A stretch of DNA of 21,309 nucleotides from Brevifilum sp029548365 (GTDB lineage Bacteria; Chloroflexota; Anaerolineae; Anaerolineales; Anaerolineaceae): the NCBI GenBank assembly GCA_035376985.1, contig DAOSSA010000030.1, positions 1 through 21,309 of the forward strand, read 5' to 3'. The position numbers and the translations under genes are program-made. Shown in pieces: positions 13,531 through 21,309 of the stretch; the stretch's first letter is position 1, and the number at the start of each line of letters is the position of its first letter. The notes under the pieces were generated by a model. It was not told the DNA's origin and searched no databases. It worked only from the letters and a program-made list of their open reading frames with translations.

Positions 13531-14535
13531 ATGAAGAAACTTGAAATTTTAATCGCATCTCCTCCGAAAATCGACGGGCTTCGTTTTCGCAAGTTTGACG
13601 GCGAGCGTGATTTTCCAGCGATGCTGCACATCATCGAGGCTGCAGCAATTGCAGACCAGCAGAAAATCGGGGAAACCCTGGCTGACATTAAACACACCTA
13701 TACCCACCTGACAAATTGTGACCCTTACCAGGATATGATCATAGCTGAAATTAATGGTGAGCCGGTTGCCTATTCTCGGGTCGAATGGTGGCAGGAAGAA
13801 GATCCAACAGTGCGGGTTTATGGGTATTTCGTCAACCTTCTTCCGGAATGGCGCGGCCAGGGGATTGAGACTGCGGTTTTCGGTTGGAGCGAAGCACGGC
13901 TGAAGGACATTGCGGCTGAGCATCCACAGGAGATGCCAAAGTATTTCCAAATCGGCAGCAGCGAATCCAAAGCCTGGCTCAACGAGGTCGTAGAATCCCT
14001 GGGCTTTGCTGCTGAACGCTATTTTGTCGAGATGTCTCGCACCCTCGAAGATCTCCCCGCAGCCGAATTGCCCGCCGGTATTGAAGTGCGCCCCGTAATC
14101 AAAGGTCAGGAACGGAAAATATGGGAAGCCTCGTGCGAAGCATTCCGTGACCATTGGGGTTATGTTCAACCGGAAGACCAACATTACCAAGAGTATGCAA
14201 GTTCAAAATATTTCCAGCCGGATTTGTGGCAGGTAGCATGGCATGAAGATGAGGTCGTTGCTTGCGTGCTCAACTATATCGATCACGACTATAACCAGAA
14301 AAATCAGTGCCTGCGCGGATGGACGGAAGATATTTCCACCCAAAGAAAATGGCGTAAACGAGGCATCGCCACTGCCCTGATCCTGCGCTCTCTGCACATG
14401 CACAAAGCTTTGGGTATGACCGAAGTCGCTCTGGGCGTCGATACCAACAGCATCTCCGGCGCGCTTGATTTATATCAAAACCTCGGCTATCACATCGATA
14501 AGACCTACATCCAGTATCGAAAGCCGCTGGCATAG
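13531..14535 (+). CDS. Tandem GNAT-family acetyltransferase (second paralogue)
   Basis: 334 aa with two GNAT domains. The N-terminal domain (about 16-170) keeps an acetyl-CoA loop in PEWRGQGIETAV (105-116). The C-terminal domain (about 183-331) has RKWRKRGIATAL (272-283) and the ALDLYQNLGY end. FRDHWGYV (205-212) matches FKDHWGHV of the protein at 10991, showing common ancestry. The frame is open upstream to 13339, but that part runs through the inverted-repeat element and reads unlike a GNAT N-terminus. I chose ATG 13531 (MKKLEIL), with GGTGG about 7 nt upstream; ATG 13507 is an alternative. Both domains look active here, unlike the first paralogue. Substrate unknown. Confidence 0.85.
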   Translation: MKKLEILIASPPKIDGLRFRKFDGERDFPAMLHIIEAAAIADQQKIGETLADIKHTYTHLTNCDPYQDMIIAEINGEPVAYSRVEWWQEEDPTVRVYGYFVNLLPEWRGQGIETAVFGWSEARLKDIAAEHPQEMPKYFQIGSSESKAWLNEVVESLGFAAERYFVEMSRTLEDLPAAELPAGIEVRPVIKGQERKIWEASCEAFRDHWGYVQPEDQHYQEYASSKYFQPDLWQVAWHEDEVVACVLNYIDHDYNQKNQCLRGWTEDISTQRKWRKRGIATALILRSLHMHKALGMTEVALGVDTNSISGALDLYQNLGYHIDKTYIQYRKPLA

Positions 14536-14559
14536 AGCGTTGAAAGCACGGGAATCAAA

Positions 14560-14597
14560 AAGTGACGTTCGGGACAGCCGCCTGACGGGCGTCACTT
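14560..14597 (+). terminator. Possible terminator after the second GNAT gene
   Basis: AAGTGACG (14560-14567) pairs perfectly with CGTCACTT (14590-14597), followed by a short CTTC run instead of a clean T-tract. It may act as a weak terminator or as a stabilising hairpin before the second MFS gene. Confidence 0.4.
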
Positions 14598-14619
14598 CTT
14601 CCCCTGACTGTGATCATGG

Positions 14620-14625
14620 TAGAAT
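14620..14625 (+). promoter_or_regulatory. -10 box of the second MFS gene
   Basis: TAGAAT, 36 nt before ATG 14662 and just after the hairpin at 14560-14597. No Shine-Dalgarno is visible in the leader. Moderate to weak support. Confidence 0.35.
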
Positions 14626-14661
14626 CAATTCCGACATTCATAGCAACCACAGCAACAAGCG

Positions 14662-15885
14662 ATGTCCTTTAAATTAAACCGTAACGCCAAACTGTTTTTA
14701 TTATCCACACTGCTGTACGGGTTCTCCTTCAGCGTGTGGGAATTGTTTTTTAATCTCTATATCCTCTCCCTGGGATTTAACAATGACGTGCTCGGTCTGA
14801 TCCGCTCAGCGACGCCATTAGCTGCGCTCCTGCTGGGTCTGCCGCTGGGGTTGTTGTCCGATCGGATTGGTCGGCGGACAAGCATGTTGATCGGTCTGGG
14901 CATCGATTTAGTGGGCATGTTCATGCAGATCAGGCTGCCCAACCCGGTCCCGATCTTTTTCTTTGGGATGTTCCAGGGCGCCGGTTTTATGCTCTACAGC
15001 GTCTCACATCCGCCCTTCATGATGACTCTCAGCAAAAAAGAAAACCAGGCCATGATCTTTGGCTTGAATGTTGGCCTGCTGACCGTGGCAACCACCATCG
15101 GCAACCTGGCCGCCGGGCAGATGCCCGCCTTGCTTGAACGCTGGCTGAATATTGCCCAGGACACGCCTGCTTCTTATCAGTGGGTGATCACCGCGGGCAT
15201 TCTGCTGGCTGCCACCAGCCTGGTACCGGTATTCCTTATCAGGGAAAACAAGACGAACGCGAACAACAAGCAATCCAGGCCCCCGCTAAGCGCAATCATC
15301 CGCGAGCTCACCTCCCGGCCGGTCGTCCGCCAGTTGACCATAATCAACCTGATCCAGGGTTTTGGCGCTGCATTACTGATACCCTATCTGAACGTGTTTT
15401 TGCGCGGCAAATTCAACATCAGTGACGATTTGCTGGGCTTGATCTTTAGTATTTCATCCCTGTTCGTCTTCCTGGGTACATTGATCTCTCCCTGGTTAGC
15501 CAGAATAACCCGCAGCCGGATCATCCCAACAGCAGTCACGCAGAGCCTCAGCCTGGTATTTTTGTTTTCACTGGGTTTCTCGCCCTTACAATGGCTGGCG
15601 GCTGTCAGCTTGCTGTTTAGAAATGTGTTAATGCAAATGGCCACACCCCTGCTGGATAATTTCGCCATGCTCGTCAGTCAACCTGAAGAGCAGGGGGCAG
15701 TTGCCGGCATACGCGGCATCGGGTGGCAGGCGGGGCAGGTTGTCGGGGTATTGATTTCTGGCTTGGTTCAAACACGTTTTGGGTTTTCGCCCCTCTTTTT
15801 TGCCACCGGGTTGCTTTATGTCATCACCATCATCCTCACCTGGGTATACTTTCGCCCCCTGGAAAAGGATTTACCCTTCGGGTGA
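14662..15885 (+). CDS. MFS transporter (second of two)
   Basis: 407 aa, about 12 membrane helices. Signature A reads GLPLGLLSDRIGRRTSMLIG (about 53-72). It is not a close copy of the MFS protein at 12047, so the alternating GNAT-MFS layout did not arise from one simple recent duplication. ATG 14662 gives MSFKLNRNAKLFLLSTLLYG, a plausible start running straight into helix 1. No Shine-Dalgarno precedes it. Its gene ends the + strand cluster and converges with the channel gene, 225 bp away. The substrate is unknown. Confidence 0.9.
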   Translation: MSFKLNRNAKLFLLSTLLYGFSFSVWELFFNLYILSLGFNNDVLGLIRSATPLAALLLGLPLGLLSDRIGRRTSMLIGLGIDLVGMFMQIRLPNPVPIFFFGMFQGAGFMLYSVSHPPFMMTLSKKENQAMIFGLNVGLLTVATTIGNLAAGQMPALLERWLNIAQDTPASYQWVITAGILLAATSLVPVFLIRENKTNANNKQSRPPLSAIIRELTSRPVVRQLTIINLIQGFGAALLIPYLNVFLRGKFNISDDLLGLIFSISSLFVFLGTLISPWLARITRSRIIPTAVTQSLSLVFLFSLGFSPLQWLAAVSLLFRNVLMQMATPLLDNFAMLVSQPEEQGAVAGIRGIGWQAGQVVGVLISGLVQTRFGFSPLFFATGLLYVITIILTWVYFRPLEKDLPFG

Positions 15886-16110
15886 TAAACACAAACCCAT
15901 CACCTTCAGCGTCGTGCAGATCCGCAAATACCTGGTCGGATCAAAAAGTCTGATCTTCCTGATGGGTTGACAGCAGTTACTAATTAACCCTCGGCGCCGT
16001 CTCCCCGTGTAAGCACAATCACAATCAACCCCAATTTGCAATCCTCACAACTCTGAGGGCATCGTTCAGGCACAAGGCTGCCCTGATCATGCCTGAACAC
16101 CCAATAAGGA
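15886..16110. other. Convergent intergenic region with two long inverted repeats
   Basis: AACCCATCA (15894-15902) pairs with TGATGGGTT (15960-15968), and GTTCAGGCA (16064-16072) with TGCCTGAAC (16090-16098), each 9 bp perfect. Neither has a clear T-tract on either strand. The second lies just past the channel stop and may be its 3' end structure. No gene is seen. Confidence 0.5.
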
Positions 16111-18015
16111 TTAACTTTCGGCAACCACAATGAGTTTGTCCTCCCCGGTAAAACATATGGCTTCGGATTTTTTCGGGTTCAGCACAATGCCATAGTTTTT
16201 TTCCGGGTTATCATGCTCTCGAGTAATGCGATAGCCCATGGCAATTTCGTTTTTACGCTTGGCTGACTCAATCAGCGTGAAAAAATTAACCGGTGTTTCA
16301 AGTACAACATATTGACCTATCGGTTTAAGATATATTTCACTTCCTTCTGGATCGAAGAGATCCGTAAAAACCGCGTTCAACGCCTTCTGTTCAGCGATTT
16401 GAGAGAACATCAAGCTGATCAATTTGTCACTGACAATGAAATCATCAGCCTTCGCAATTTCTGCCAGGTTGCGGTTTCGCACATCAAGCATTTCGGTTGT
16501 GATAGAGTATTTGATTTTCGGGTTTTTCACCGCAATATCCCTGAGATGCAGCAAAGTAATCAGCGTATGCGCATCCGCCACCTGAGCCGGCAAACATTCA
16601 GAATAACAGAGCACAATGATCTCATCAAAGTTTTCTAAAGCCAACTGGTCTAAAAGCGCCCGGTCTGCCGTATCACCGACCTGGTGGGAGACGCTTAAGT
16701 TTTTACACCCCTCCAGTTCAAACCCTTTCAAACAATCCCCTAAGTCCAAATTGCATACGATCTTCACAATCGATTGAGGAGCAACATATTGATCCAATTC
16801 TTTCACGATGAGCGGTCCACGCCAATTCCAGCCTAAGATCAATATTTTTTCCGGGTCGGCTGGTTGCGGCTCAATCGTTACAATTTTCTCTTCTTCAACA
16901 AGCGGCTTGATTGAATAATCCGGAAAGATTTGATCATCATCCTCAGCCAGCAGAAACAGTTGATCACCCTCTTCCAGGATGCCATCCATCTCCGGGTTGA
17001 GTTCAGGTATTCTTCCCTTTTTCCACAACCCCATCACCGCATTTTTCTCAAACAAAGGCAAAGTGTCGCCAAATTTTTTTCCAATCAGTTGCGGATCCTG
17101 GTAAAAATAGATTTCATCACCAGCAAAATCCAGTAAATCTGTGTAGATAATCGAAAGCCCTGGTTGCCGGCAGGTTAGAGCGATAACCTTGGCGATGATA
17201 TCCCCGGTTAATAGCCACTCAATCTGATCGCCTCCGATCAACTCGGCAACCTGCTTGTTTTTCAGATCATGCAATTCCGCCACGATATGATAAGACTTTC
17301 CATTTCTTCTTGGTCTCTTGGTGACCGCCAAACAGGTCTTGATCACCTCTGAGTCGGTGTCATCGCCCTTTGGCGAAAGGACAATGATCGCCTTGGAGGT
17401 ATCTAGGTTGAGGATGTTTAGTGAACTCATATCAAGCGGGTCTCCGCTGCGAACCACGATTTTCGTGTTTCCTGTATCAGAAATGTGCTCATGGATCAGG
17501 TTCTCCATTTCCACCTTATCCCCAGGACCCATGATCACAATACACCCTTCTGGCTGGTTTTCGTTGGCAATCACCAGCTCTTCGATGATGGTATACACCT
17601 GTTCGCTCCACCCCAAAATCACAACATGCCCCGTCTCGATGACCCGCGATCGCCCCCTTTGTAAATTATCAAGCCGTTGCTCAAGACCGCTGGTGATCAA
17701 CCCAATGAAAGTGCTGATGAAAAACACACCGCTCAGGGTTACCAGCAGCATGATCAAACGGAATCCCCATCCAGCATCGTCGGCCATATTCCCCGCATCC
17801 AGGGTGCGCATCAGACTCTGCCAGATCGCCTCAGTCAAGGGTAAAACGGATTCGCCTTCTGCGGCAACTTTAAAAATTACAATAACCAGTGAAAAAAGAA
17901 TAATGATGGTGAGTGAGAACATCCCCAGCCAGAAGATGATCATCCACGCTCCTTTAGAGAACATCGTGTCCAGCTTATAACGAATTTTTTCGCCGTAATG
18001 GAATTTTGGTTTCAT
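16111..18015 (-). CDS. CASTOR/POLLUX-type ion channel with RCK-like domains
   Basis: 634 aa from the chosen start. Two membrane helices (about 24-49 and 85-107) flank a pore loop with TLDAGNMADDAG, close to the ADxGNHA filter motif of plant CASTOR and POLLUX channels. After helix 2 comes GRSRVIETGHVVILGWSEQV, the hallmark junction to the first RCK-like (Rossmann) domain. A second RCK-like unit begins at KILILGWNWRGPLIVKEL. In plants these nuclear-envelope channels take part in calcium signalling; bacterial homologues are probably cation channels gated by a ligand at the RCK ring. The start at 18015 (MKPKFHYG) is preferred to the Met 7 codons upstream because AAAAGGAG lies 6-7 nt before it, inside the longer frame. 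Confidence 0.88.
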   Translation of the reverse strand: MKPKFHYGEKIRYKLDTMFSKGAWMIIFWLGMFSLTIIILFSLVIVIFKVAAEGESVLPLTEAIWQSLMRTLDAGNMADDAGWGFRLIMLLVTLSGVFFISTFIGLITSGLEQRLDNLQRGRSRVIETGHVVILGWSEQVYTIIEELVIANENQPEGCIVIMGPGDKVEMENLIHEHISDTGNTKIVVRSGDPLDMSSLNILNLDTSKAIIVLSPKGDDTDSEVIKTCLAVTKRPRRNGKSYHIVAELHDLKNKQVAELIGGDQIEWLLTGDIIAKVIALTCRQPGLSIIYTDLLDFAGDEIYFYQDPQLIGKKFGDTLPLFEKNAVMGLWKKGRIPELNPEMDGILEEGDQLFLLAEDDDQIFPDYSIKPLVEEEKIVTIEPQPADPEKILILGWNWRGPLIVKELDQYVAPQSIVKIVCNLDLGDCLKGFELEGCKNLSVSHQVGDTADRALLDQLALENFDEIIVLCYSECLPAQVADAHTLITLLHLRDIAVKNPKIKYSITTEMLDVRNRNLAEIAKADDFIVSDKLISLMFSQIAEQKALNAVFTDLFDPEGSEIYLKPIGQYVVLETPVNFFTLIESAKRKNEIAMGYRITREHDNPEKNYGIVLNPKKSEAICFTGEDKLIVVAES

Positions 18016-18050
18016 TCCGGGCTCCTTTTGAATCATCGAACTGTATGAAT

Positions 18051-18079
18051 TTATTATAACAGCAATAATTCGTTCACAA
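18051..18079 (-). promoter_or_regulatory. Promoter of the channel gene
   Basis: On the minus strand, TTGTGA (18074-18079) is followed by TATAAT (18053-18058, spacer 15) overlapping TAATAA (18051-18056, spacer 17). It lies about 36 nt before the start at 18015, in an AT-rich stretch (18040-18180). Confidence 0.5.
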
Positions 18080-18184
18080 GAAAAATTCTAGAATATTGAA
18101 AAACCAATGGTATTTAATAACCGATTAATGAATCAACATAATAATTTTTCGCATTTACGATTAATATGAATATTATATTCATTC

Positions 18185-18295
18185 GTAGGGGCAGACCTTC
18201 GCGCAGCACTCCCTGTGCCCTACAAGGGTATTGAGCCGTGTCTACCCAACCCGAAATGCGCGCTGGCCAGGGCAACCACAGTGGGTTGCCCCTAC
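18185..18295. repeat. REP/MITE-like repeat, first copy of the block
   Basis: Bounded by GTAGGGGCA and TGCCCCTAC, a 9-bp perfect terminal inverted repeat, with an inner GGGCAACC/GGTTGCCC hairpin. It is a diverged member that carries TTCGCGCAGCACT and GCGCGCTGGCCAGGGCAAC, variants shared with the copy at the window end. Confidence 0.8.
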
Positions 18296-18375
18296 AGGTT
18301 CAATCCAATAGAAGGATCCATTATCTTCAACACCCTCTTCTGAAACAAAAAACCGGCCTTGTAACCTGGGTTCTT

Positions 18376-18938
18376 CCAGGCACATCATCCGACATGGATC
18401 CCGTCCACCATGCGCCACATCGGCATCGCTCACCGGCATTCGTAGGGGCAGACCTCCGTGTCTGCCCAACCCGATGTTGCTCAGGGCAACCACAGCTCGA
18501 AGAGTGCTGCGCGAAGGGTTGCCCCTACAGGTTTATTCCAAGCACATCATCCGGCATGGGTCCCGTCCACCGTGCGCCACATCGGCATCGCTCACCGGCA
18601 TTCGTAGGGGCAGACCTCCGTGTCTGCCCAACCCGATGTTGCTCAGGGCAACCACAAAGGGTTGCCCCTACAGGTTTATTCCAAGCACATCATCCGACAT
18701 GGGTCCCGTCCACCATGCGCCACATCGGCATCGCTCACCGGCATTCGTAGGGGCAGACCTCCGTGTCTGCCCAACCCGATGTTGCTCAGGGCAACCACAG
18801 CTCGAAGAGTGCTGCGCGAAGGGTTGCCCCTACAGGTTTATTCCAAGCACATCATCCGGCATGGGTCCCGTCCACCGTGCGCCACATCGGCATCGCTCAC
18901 TGGCAATGGTAGGGGCAGACCTCCGTGTCCGCCCCTAC
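18376..18938. repeat. Tandem block of REP/MITE-like repeats (162/143/162-bp spacing)
   Basis: GTAGGGGCA starts at 18442, 18604, 18747 and 18909, and the matching TGCCCCTAC ends at 18528, 18671 and 18833. The last unit is a 30-bp stub ending GCCCCTAC at 18938. Each full unit holds two inner hairpins (GGGCAGAC/GTCTGCCC and GGGCAACC/GGTTGCCC). The units are joined by a conserved spacer of about 75 bp. Units 1 and 3 carry 19 extra bases (GCTCGAAGAGTGCTGCGCG) that unit 2 lacks. Reading frames open through the block translate the repeats and are not genes. Confidence 0.88.
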
Positions 18939-18997
18939 CAATGACCAACCCATCCTCAACACTCTCTATTCATGCCTGGCGATCGATCTGCTTGACG

Positions 18998-19026
18998 TTT
19001 TCATTATGCAATAAACCAATTACAAT
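18998..19026 (+). promoter_or_regulatory. Possible promoter of the 19098 gene
   Basis: TTTTCA (18998-19003), a 17-nt spacer and TACAAT (19021-19026), about 70 nt before the start. A better -35, TTGACG at 18992, is spaced too far (23 nt). Weak support. Confidence 0.35.
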
Positions 19027-19097
19027 AAAGATGGCGCTCTTATTTATCGGCCAGTGAAATTTTTCTGTTAATTTTGTGAACTCTGAAAGGTTAACTT

Positions 19098-19895
19098 ATG
19101 AAGACCACCATCGCATCAACCAGTAACCCCAAGATTAAACGGGTACGCGCACTGCAAACCCAGTCCCGCAAACGCAAACAGGAAAACTCCTTTGTTGCCG
19201 AGGGTATACGATTAATCGAAGAAGTGATTGCAGCTCAATGGCCAGTAGAGTTTATCCTCTACGATCAAACCCTCTCTGAGCGTGGGAAAAACCTCATCGC
19301 ATCTCTACCGGCTTCGGTTCTAAACGCTGTCCATCAGGTTACCCCCGGGATTATGGCAGCAATCAGCGACGCAGAAACTCCCCCTGGCATCCTGGCAGTG
19401 CTGAAATCACGCATATTGCCCTTACCCACGACCCCCACTTTTGTTATCCTGGCAGACCAGGTGCGCGACCCCGGCAATATGGGCACCCTGCTGAGGACCG
19501 CTGAAGCCGTGGGTGCAGAATGCGTCATTACCACTCCCGGAACCGTAGACGCCTTCGCTCCCAAGGTGGTCCGTTCCGGGATGGGCGCTCATTTTCACCT
19601 GCCCATCCATCCCCTGCCCTGGCACGCCATTCATCAATATCTGCGAGGGCTGCCTATAATCCTTGCAACGACTGACTCTGACACCACCCTGTGGGACGTT
19701 GATTTCAGAAAGCCCTGCGCCTTGCTGATCGGCGGAGAAGCCTTTGGCGCCAGCCCCTTGGGAGAAGAAATCGCCACCCGCCGGGTCACCATCCCGATGA
19801 CCGGCAGAGCTGAATCTCTCAACGCTGCAGTTGCCGCCGCAATTCTGATGGCAGAAGTTCTGCGGCAGAGAAGTACCCCAGGAAAGGAAAACTAA
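19098..19895 (+). CDS. TrmH/SpoU-family RNA 2'-O-methyltransferase
   Basis: 265 aa. An N-terminal substrate-binding domain (about 1-95, SNPKIKRVRALQ...RKQENSFVAEGIRLIEE) is typical of 23S rRNA methyltransferases of this group. The SpoU core shows motif 1 ADQVRDPGNMGTLLRTAEAV, motif 2 LIGGEAFGAS and motif 3 IPMTGRAESLNAAVAAAI, forming the trefoil-knot SAM site. The rRNA or tRNA target cannot be told from sequence, and it is distinct from RlmB at 5161. AAAGG precedes ATG 19098. Its TAA shares one base with the ATG of the DUF711 gene, so the two are translationally coupled. Confidence 0.9.
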   Translation: MKTTIASTSNPKIKRVRALQTQSRKRKQENSFVAEGIRLIEEVIAAQWPVEFILYDQTLSERGKNLIASLPASVLNAVHQVTPGIMAAISDAETPPGILAVLKSRILPLPTTPTFVILADQVRDPGNMGTLLRTAEAVGAECVITTPGTVDAFAPKVVRSGMGAHFHLPIHPLPWHAIHQYLRGLPIILATTDSDTTLWDVDFRKPCALLIGGEAFGASPLGEEIATRRVTIPMTGRAESLNAAVAAAILMAEVLRQRSTPGKEN

Positions 19896-21106
19896 TGCGC
19901 ATTCGATCGATCACCTGCTTTATCCATCCCCGCTGGCCCATCAGCGAACTCATTTTTCAAAAAGCGGGGCTGTTTGCCCGGATGGCCAGGCAATCCTTTG
20001 AAAATGCGGGCTATGCTGTCCAAACCGTCCGCATGGCTACGCCGCCCTTCGCTGAATTCATAACCGAACAGGACTACGCCCAAGCCAGTACCCACATCGA
20101 CGTCATCGCCCATAGTGAAGGGTTTGAGTATGTCTCCCTGGGCCCGGCGTTGACCGGCGCACCGCAGAGTTACGCTGCCATCCCCGAACTGCTCAGCCGC
20201 TCTGGAAACCTGTTTTTCAGCGGACACCTGACCACGCCAAACGCCGAAGTCAGCTTGCCCGCCGTGCGCGCCTGCGCGCAGGTGATCCATCAGGCGGCAA
20301 CCCTGGAAGCCAACGGCTTTGCCAACCTGAGGTTTGCCGCGCTGGCTAACGTCCCACCCTGGGCACCCTTCTTCCCCGCAGCCTACCACCAGGGAAAGTC
20401 GCCCGCCTTCGCGCTGGCACTGGAAGCCGCCGACCTGGCAGTGAGCGCCTTCACAGAGGCGCAATCCCTGCAGGACGCCCGCCAAAAGCTGGTTGACCGG
20501 GTTGAAGCGCATGCCCGGGATTTGCAGACCATCGCCCAGCGCCTGGCGGATGCATACGGGGTTGAATTCAAAGGACTCGACTTTACCCTGGCTCCCTTCC
20601 CGCAGCCCGATAAATCCATCGGCGCTGCCCTGGAGCGTTTAGGGCTTCCGGCTCTGGGCCTTTCTGGCAGCCTGGCGGCATCTGCCTTTCTCACCGAGGC
20701 CCTCGACCGGGCGGTCTTCAAGCGCTGCGGGTTCAACGGCCTGATGCTGCCCCTGCTGGAAGATGCCACCCTGGCGGCGCGCGGCGCGCAGGGCGTGCTG
20801 AACGTCACCGACCTGCTGCTATATTCAGCCGTGTGCGGTACAGGTTTGGATACCATCCCCCTGCCCGGGGAGACCTCCGTCGAACAGCTTAATGCACTCC
20901 TGCTGGACCTGGCAGCCCTGGCGTTGCGATTGGATAAGCCCCTTACCGCCCGCCTGATGCCAATTCCCGGAAAAGCAGCTGGCGATGACACCGACTTTAA
21001 CTTCGAGTATTTTGCCAACAGCAAAGTCCTGGCGCTGCCCGCCGAACCCCTCACCGGCTTGCTGGCTGGCGACGAAAACATCGCCATCCAACACAGGGCG
21101 TTTTGA
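19895..21106 (+). CDS. DUF711 family protein
   Basis: 403 aa, matching the DUF711 family in length and pattern: an N-terminal RSITCFIHP and IQ/VQTVRMATPPF strand region, FSGHLTTPNAEVSLPAVRACAQVI, the NVPPWAPFFPAAYHQG box, then ALALEAADLAV and a C-terminal DTIPLPGETS. Family members are cytosolic and often called UPF0210 or DUF711; their reaction is not established, so I give none. The start ATG 19895 overlaps the TAA of the upstream methyltransferase gene by one base, with GGAAAGGAAA as ribosome binding site. GC is higher than in its neighbours. Nothing suggests truncation. Confidence 0.85.
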   Translation: MRIRSITCFIHPRWPISELIFQKAGLFARMARQSFENAGYAVQTVRMATPPFAEFITEQDYAQASTHIDVIAHSEGFEYVSLGPALTGAPQSYAAIPELLSRSGNLFFSGHLTTPNAEVSLPAVRACAQVIHQAATLEANGFANLRFAALANVPPWAPFFPAAYHQGKSPAFALALEAADLAVSAFTEAQSLQDARQKLVDRVEAHARDLQTIAQRLADAYGVEFKGLDFTLAPFPQPDKSIGAALERLGLPALGLSGSLAASAFLTEALDRAVFKRCGFNGLMLPLLEDATLAARGAQGVLNVTDLLLYSAVCGTGLDTIPLPGETSVEQLNALLLDLAALALRLDKPLTARLMPIPGKAAGDDTDFNFEYFANSKVLALPAEPLTGLLAGDENIAIQHRAF

Positions 21107-21201
21107 TTCTCTGCACCGCGCCTGGAAATTGTGGGAAGGTCAGCGCCAATAGATTCTTTGTAAGTGTTGAAAATGGGTTCGTTTAATATTCAACGGCAAA
21201 T

Positions 21202-21309
21202 GTATGGGCAGACCTTCGCGTAGCACTATTTGAGCCTTGTCTGCCCAACCCGATGTAGGGGCAGACCTCCGTGTCTGCCCAACCCGAGATGCGCGTTGGC
21301 CAGGGCAAC
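21202..21309. repeat. REP/MITE-like repeat, copy running off the window end
   Basis: GTATGGGCAGACCTTCGCG at 21202 and GTAGGGGCAGACCTCCGTG at 21255 start two nested units of the family at 18185-18938, in the same orientation. The copy is cut by the window edge at GGCCAGGGCAAC. Between the DUF711 stop and 21201 nothing recognisable is seen. Confidence 0.8.

Noticed and set aside
13302..13544. 80-aa plus-strand frame between the first MFS and second GNAT genes
   Set aside because: It begins inside the end of the MFS gene without a Shine-Dalgarno, crosses the inverted repeat and overlaps the GNAT start.
18016..18036. Seven-codon N-terminal extension of the channel protein
   Set aside because: The strong AAAAGGAG lies inside this extension, correctly spaced for ATG 18015, so the upstream Met is unlikely to be the start.
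18238..19057. Plus-strand open frames of 145-170 aa in the REP block
   Set aside because: They repeat the same peptides as the DNA units repeat, have no ribosome binding site and overlap each other in different frames.

Overview
The window looks like a scaffold from a metagenome-assembled or draft bacterial genome. It has about 50% GC and two assembly gaps of exactly 100 N (2902-3001 and 8939-9038). The gene set, the TATAAT boxes lying directly against start codons and the families of short palindromic repeats fit a member of the Chloroflexota, perhaps Anaerolineae. That placement is an inference from gene style; no rRNA or other marker here proves it.

Left third (1-7272), housekeeping: der (ribosome-assembly GTPase), lepB (signal peptidase I), a small YgiT-type zinc-finger protein, a membrane-anchored PIN-TRAM protein of the YacL type (interrupted by a gap), cysS and rlmB, all on +, then serS on -. 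The order YacL-like, cysS, rlmB is a shortened form of the cluster known from Firmicutes.

Middle (7273-10571): an unrecognised multi-pass membrane protein with a clear internal duplication, preceded by a possibly structured leader. Next is an array of 112-bp tandem repeats, each holding a hairpin and cut by the second gap, then a secreted CAP-LysM protein with a C-terminal membrane anchor whose transcript is probably leaderless.

Accessory core (10572-15885): a promoter, a 32-codon small ORF with a strong Shine-Dalgarno, two intrinsic terminators whose arms can re-pair in an alternative fold, then GNAT, MFS, GNAT, MFS on one strand. The two GNATs are paralogues (shared F-[KR]-DHWG). I read this as a ribosome-controlled attenuator in front of a possible drug or toxin resistance cluster. 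It is the most interesting part of the window, and both the regulation and the resistance role are inference.

Right (15886-21309): a CASTOR/POLLUX-type ion channel with two RCK-like regions on -, a block of REP/MITE-like repeats (162/143/162-bp spacing), a second SpoU-family rRNA methyltransferase gene translationally coupled to a DUF711 gene, and another copy of the repeat family running off the window end. The methyltransferase-DUF711 pair is thus bracketed by directly oriented copies of one repeat family. No tRNA, rRNA, CRISPR array or transposase gene was found.
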